DNA of 54,070 bases from the NCBI GenBank assembly GCA_050944055.1, contig JBMNQI010000005.1, forward strand, positions 1 to 54,070, in the 5' to 3' direction. Shown piece by piece: positions 49,281 through 54,070 of the stretch (its first letter is position 1; each line of letters begins with the position of its first letter). The notes under the pieces were generated by a model, which had not been told where the DNA came from, did not search any database, and saw only the letters and a list, made by a program, of their open reading frames with translations. The position numbers and the translations under genes were made by a program. Source of the stretch: JBMNQI01 sp050944055. Lineage in GTDB: Bacteria; Bacillota; Clostridia; Oscillospirales; Oscillospiraceae.

Positions 49281-50450
49281 TTAATCTACCTTTATCGTCT
49301 CGATTCCGCCTATGGCCTCGTCGACCAGCGCGCCGACATCCAGCGTCGATTCGGCCCTCTCTGTGTCCTTCAGGCGAGGCTTTGTGCGCGGGTGCTTCGG
49401 CGTGAACACGGTGCAGCAATCCTCATACGGAAGTATTGACGTCTCAAAAGTCCCTATGCGCCTGGCGATTTTCACTATCTCTTCCTTATCCATACCGATA
49501 ACGGGGCGGAAGACAGGAAGCGTGCAGCACGCGCCCGTGACGGCCATGGCCTCCATGGTCTGGCTCGCCACCTGGCCGAGGCTCTCTCCGGTGACGACGG
49601 AGCGTATATTCCTTTCCTGCGCCACACGGTCCGCTATGCGCATCATAAAGCGCCGCATTATGAGCGTTGCGTAGTCCTCGGGGCAGTTCTTTTTTATCTC
49701 CTCCTGTATGCGCGTAAACGGGACTATCAGAACGTCCAGACGGCCGCACCACAAAGACAGCAGGCGGGCAAGCTCAAGCACCTTCTCCCTTGCGCGAAGG
49801 GAGGTGTACGGATAGCTGAAAAAATGTATCATTGTCAGCTCGACACCGCGCTTGGCCATCATCCACGCGGCGACAGGGCTGTCTATGCCGCCGGATAAAA
49901 GCGCAAGAGCGGTCCCGTTGGTTCCTACGGGCATGCCTCCCGCCCCGGCTTCGGCCTTTGCGTGGACATAAGCAGCCTTTTCGCGCACTTCGAGACTGAC
50001 CGTCAGCTCCGGGTCGTGGACGTCGACACGCACTTCGGGATAGGCGGCGGCGAGCTTGCCGCCTACATACTGCGAAAGCTCTATGGACTGCATGATAAAT
50101 CTTTTGTCGGCGCGCTTCGACTCGACCTTGAACGAGCGCGCAGAGGAAAACTTATCGGCCAGATATGTCTTCGCCGTCTCCGCTATAATATCCGGGTCTT
50201 TTTCGCAGACGGCGGCGCGGGATACGGCGGCGACGCCGAATACGCGCAGCGCGGCCTCGTGCGCCTTATCCATATCGCACATTTCGCCGCGCGGCTCGAC
50301 GTATATGGTGGACTGCGTCAAATACACGTCGAAATCGCCCGCAATGCGCAGGCGGCGGCGCAGGTTGCCTAGCAGGCGGCGCTCGAAAGCGCCGCGGTTG
50401 AGCCCTTTGAGCACAACCTCGCCGAGTTTGAGAAGTATGATCTCCTGCAT
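49281..50450 (-). CDS. thiI: tRNA 4-thiouridine synthase ThiI (short form)
   Basis: This 389-residue protein adds sulfur to U8 of tRNA and may contribute to thiamine synthesis. Its domains are an N-terminal ferredoxin-like and THUMP region (about 1-165) and the PP-loop adenylation domain with SGGIDSPVAAW (about 190-200). There is no C-terminal rhodanese domain, as in Bacillus-type ThiI, so it needs a separate cysteine desulfurase for sulfur transfer. GYNG-like GAGGMP precedes the PP-loop. GGGAGG stands before ATG. aspS ends 129 nt upstream. Confidence 0.95.
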   Translation of the reverse strand: MQEIILLKLGEVVLKGLNRGAFERRLLGNLRRRLRIAGDFDVYLTQSTIYVEPRGEMCDMDKAHEAALRVFGVAAVSRAAVCEKDPDIIAETAKTYLADKFSSARSFKVESKRADKRFIMQSIELSQYVGGKLAAAYPEVRVDVHDPELTVSLEVREKAAYVHAKAEAGAGGMPVGTNGTALALLSGGIDSPVAAWMMAKRGVELTMIHFFSYPYTSLRAREKVLELARLLSLWCGRLDVLIVPFTRIQEEIKKNCPEDYATLIMRRFMMRIADRVAQERNIRSVVTGESLGQVASQTMEAMAVTGACCTLPVFRPVIGMDKEEIVKIARRIGTFETSILPYEDCCTVFTPKHPRTKPRLKDTERAESTLDVGALVDEAIGGIETIKVD

Positions 50451-50579
50451 GAATGCCTCCCGGTAATAAGCTTCTTAACGCCTCCGGCGCATGTGTTGAC
50501 GCGGCGCTTACGCTTGCGGCAGTCAGGCTCTCGCCCGGAGACTCGTAAGCGCGCTCCCGCCTGTGCGCGTCCGCAGGCT

Positions 50580-52370
<1,791 letters not shown>

Positions 52371-52510
52371 AAAAATGACCCTCCAAATCTATCTTTTGCG
52401 TTTCTATGCTCATAATCGTTTTTCTCAGGCGATAAGCGGCAAACAAATGCCGCACCGGCCTGGCGAAAACGCGCCTATGGCTCCGGCGAATTGTCCGGTA
52501 TAAGCCAGTC

Positions 52511-53788
52511 TCAGCGCGTGCCCAGAACCGCGGCCGCCTTAGCCACACTCTCGGCGTCAATTTTTGTCACATACTGTTCGCCCGTTCGCATATTCTTGAG
52601 AATTCCCCTGCCCGAGGCGATTTCGTCGCCTCCCAGAACAAGCGAATACTCCGCGTCCAGGCGGTCGGCATATTTCATCTGGGCTTTGAGGCTGCGGCCC
52701 ATCGTGTCGCGCCCGGCCGCGATGCCCATCTGCCTGAGCTCGAAGACGAGCTTGCGCGAGAGCTTCTCCGCTTCGGGCGAGGCGGCAGCGACAAATACTG
52801 TAGTGCCCGATGGCTTCGGTATCTCAACTCCCTGCGCCTCCATCACAAGCAGAAGGCGCTCTAAGCCCGAGCCGAAGCCGAGGCCGGGAGTCTCCGGGCC
52901 GCCCAGGAGCCCGACAAGCCCGTCGTACCTGCCGCCGCCGCAGACAGTGCCCTGAGAGCCTATTTCGGTGGATACGAACTCAAATACGGTCCTTGTATAA
53001 TAATCGAGGCCGCGCACTATCCTGGGGTCGACGGTAAAGCCTATGCCTAATTCTTCAAGCCTGCTTTTTAATCCTTCAAAATGCTCGCAACAGTCGCCGC
53101 AGAGAAAGTCAAGCCCGACTGGAGCGTCATGGGAGACAGCCTGGCAGACTGGGCTTTTGCAGTCCAGTATGCGCAGCGGGTTGCGTCCGAGGCGGTCGCC
53201 GCAGGTTGGGCACAGCTCGGATTCGCGCCCTGAAAAGTATTTATGCAGAGCCTCATGGAATGCCGGGCGGCATTTAGGGCAGCCCAGCGAATTTATCCGC
53301 AGCTCGACGCCTTTTATGCCCAGGCGCTTAAGATACGTGTAAGCCACGGCTATGGTTTCAGCGTCCGCGTCCGGGCCGGCTGCGCCGAAGTACTCCACGC
53401 CGAACTGGTGGTGCTCGCGGAGCCTTCCAGCCTGAGGCTTCTCGTAACGGAAGTTCGGGGCGATATAATATACCTTGACCGGGAAGCCGGCTGCATAGAG
53501 GGAGTTTTCAATAAGGCTGCGCACGACGCTGGCCGTACCTTCGGGCCGAAGCGAGATGGAGCGCCCGCCCTTGTCCTCAAACGTATACATCTCCTTCTGG
53601 ACAACGTCGGTAGTGTCGCCCACTCCGCGCAGGAAGAGCTCCGTATGCTCAAACGTGGGAAAACGAATCTCGGTGAAGCCGAAGTCGCGTGCGGTCTCCC
53701 GGAGAATTCCCTCTAAATACTGCCATTTATAGGCTTCGGCGGGGACTATGTCCTTTGTGCCGCGCGGAGCCGAAGTCAGCAGAGCCAT
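52511..53788 (-). CDS. hisS: Histidyl-tRNA synthetase
   Basis: This is a class IIa synthetase of 425 residues. It starts with the family's APRGTKDIVPAEA, then motif 1 near IRFPTFEHTELFLRGVG. Motif 2 is PNFRYEKPQAGRLREHHQFG, and the histidine motifs are VRGLDYYTRTVFE and GGGRYDGLVG (motif 3 region GLGFGSGLERLLL). The C-terminal anticodon domain follows (about 330-425). An extra cysteine group (CPKCRPAFH, CPTCG, CGDCCEHF) in the insertion domain resembles a zinc-ribbon, as in several clostridial HisRS. AAAGGAAT precedes ATG. mgsA is 139 nt upstream. Confidence 0.97.
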   Translation of the reverse strand: MALLTSAPRGTKDIVPAEAYKWQYLEGILRETARDFGFTEIRFPTFEHTELFLRGVGDTTDVVQKEMYTFEDKGGRSISLRPEGTASVVRSLIENSLYAAGFPVKVYYIAPNFRYEKPQAGRLREHHQFGVEYFGAAGPDADAETIAVAYTYLKRLGIKGVELRINSLGCPKCRPAFHEALHKYFSGRESELCPTCGDRLGRNPLRILDCKSPVCQAVSHDAPVGLDFLCGDCCEHFEGLKSRLEELGIGFTVDPRIVRGLDYYTRTVFEFVSTEIGSQGTVCGGGRYDGLVGLLGGPETPGLGFGSGLERLLLVMEAQGVEIPKPSGTTVFVAAASPEAEKLSRKLVFELRQMGIAAGRDTMGRSLKAQMKYADRLDAEYSLVLGGDEIASGRGILKNMRTGEQYVTKIDAESVAKAAAVLGTR

Positions 53789-53884
53789 AATTTGATTCCT
53801 TTCTCATTGGGATTTGCCCCTGCAGGAACCGGCAGGTCAGTGCCTTGCCGGGCCGTAAGGGCGGATAGAATACAGCAACAACAT

Positions 53885-53915
53885 AAAAGCGGGCATGGCG
53901 AAGCCACACCCGCTT
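53885..53915 (-). terminator. Terminator of mgsA
   Basis: On the minus strand, GCGGG with inner TGGC/GCCA pairs back to CCCGC and ends in TTTTAT. Confidence 0.88.
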
Positions 53916-53927
53916 CGGCTGTGCGGT

Positions 53928-54070
53928 CTATTTATTCTTCGGATTGACGATATCCCGCCAGTCGAGCATTCCCTGATTGAGCCCCTGTACAAGAACCTCA
54001 GCCGTTGCGGAGTTCGTGGCTATCGGGATGTTGTATTGGTCGCAGAGCCGCGTAATCTCATTTACATCCT
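53928..54070 (-). CDS. mgsA: Methylglyoxal synthase, 3' end (partial)
   Basis: This is the last 46 codons of a gene that continues past the window's right edge. The sequence reads LCDQYNIPIATNSATAE, where Asn and Ala of NIPIATN and the SATAE helix match the C-terminal part of methylglyoxal synthase. It ends GMLDWRDIVNPKNK, the family's usual tail in clostridia. The enzyme makes methylglyoxal and phosphate from dihydroxyacetone phosphate, a bypass used under phosphate limitation. The stop is TAG (53930-53928). The start and catalytic Asp/His residues are outside the window. Confidence 0.88.
   Translation of the reverse strand, partial: DVNEITRLCDQYNIPIATNSATAEVLVQGLNQGMLDWRDIVNPKNK

Overview
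The window is a GC-rich stretch of chromosome from an anaerobic, endospore-forming member of the Bacillota, most likely class Clostridia. The evidence is a Tlp-type small acid-soluble spore protein, a second SASP-like protein, an adjacent cwlJ-gerQ germination pair, a three-gene (R)-2-hydroxyacyl-CoA dehydratase activase cluster, an OYE-type iron-sulfur flavin reductase, strong GGAGG ribosome binding sites and several TTG starts. Both tRNA genes encode their CCA ends. The species cannot be named from the sequence alone.

Layout. 1-3.4 kb: the 3' part of a sugar ABC transporter operon (binding protein, double ATPase, RbsC-type permease). 3.6-6.1 kb: an ArsB/NhaD-type permease, tlp, a heavily folded non-coding stretch that looks like a structured RNA, a small AT-rich ORF, and tRNA-Tyr and tRNA-Thr. 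6.3-10.3 kb: a GntR/YtrA-type regulator with an operator-like palindrome, leading an ABC exporter and a TraX-like protein. 10.4-17.8 kb: envelope genes. These are an SH3b/C39 exoprotein, a DedA-like small export protein, a GT4 glycosyltransferase overlapping a zinc-PLC-like protein, TspO, an M23 endopeptidase and cwlJ-gerQ. A 308-bp internally deleted insertion sequence lies just after the SH3b gene. 18-25 kb: an orphan binding lipoprotein, an ACMSD-type amidohydrolase, DegV, an OYE-family reductase and a GH18 hydrolase. 25-28 kb: the activase cluster, without dehydratase subunits. 28.3-31.6 kb: asparaginase with a membrane diguanylate cyclase, then two small genes, one SASP-like. 31.6-36.2 kb: a GNAT/DUF2156 pair and an ApbE / NusG-domain-II / Gx-transporter operon, resembling the core of flavin-based extracellular electron transfer loci. 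36.3-43.7 kb: a membrane protein, two U32 peptidase-family (RNA hydroxylation) proteins, cytidine deaminase, a GT2 enzyme, a folded inverted-repeat element and an NCS2 purine permease. 43.8-45.7 kb: a polymorphic-toxin remnant broken by an IS3-family element. 45.9-54.1 kb: a GT39-like membrane glycosyltransferase, then cinA, thiI, aspS, hisS and the 3' end of mgsA, all on the minus strand.

Most genes sit in short operons closed by clear intrinsic terminators. The main accessory DNA is the IS remnant (11.4-11.7 kb), the AT-rich RNA/small-ORF stretch (5.4-5.8 kb) and the toxin/IS block (43.8-45.7 kb). No CRISPR array, rRNA or prophage module was seen. The strongest candidates for something undescribed are the folded RNA at about 5.4 kb, the 88-bp inverted-repeat element at 42.2 kb, and the acidic, repeat-bearing tail fused to the Gx transporter in the ApbE operon.
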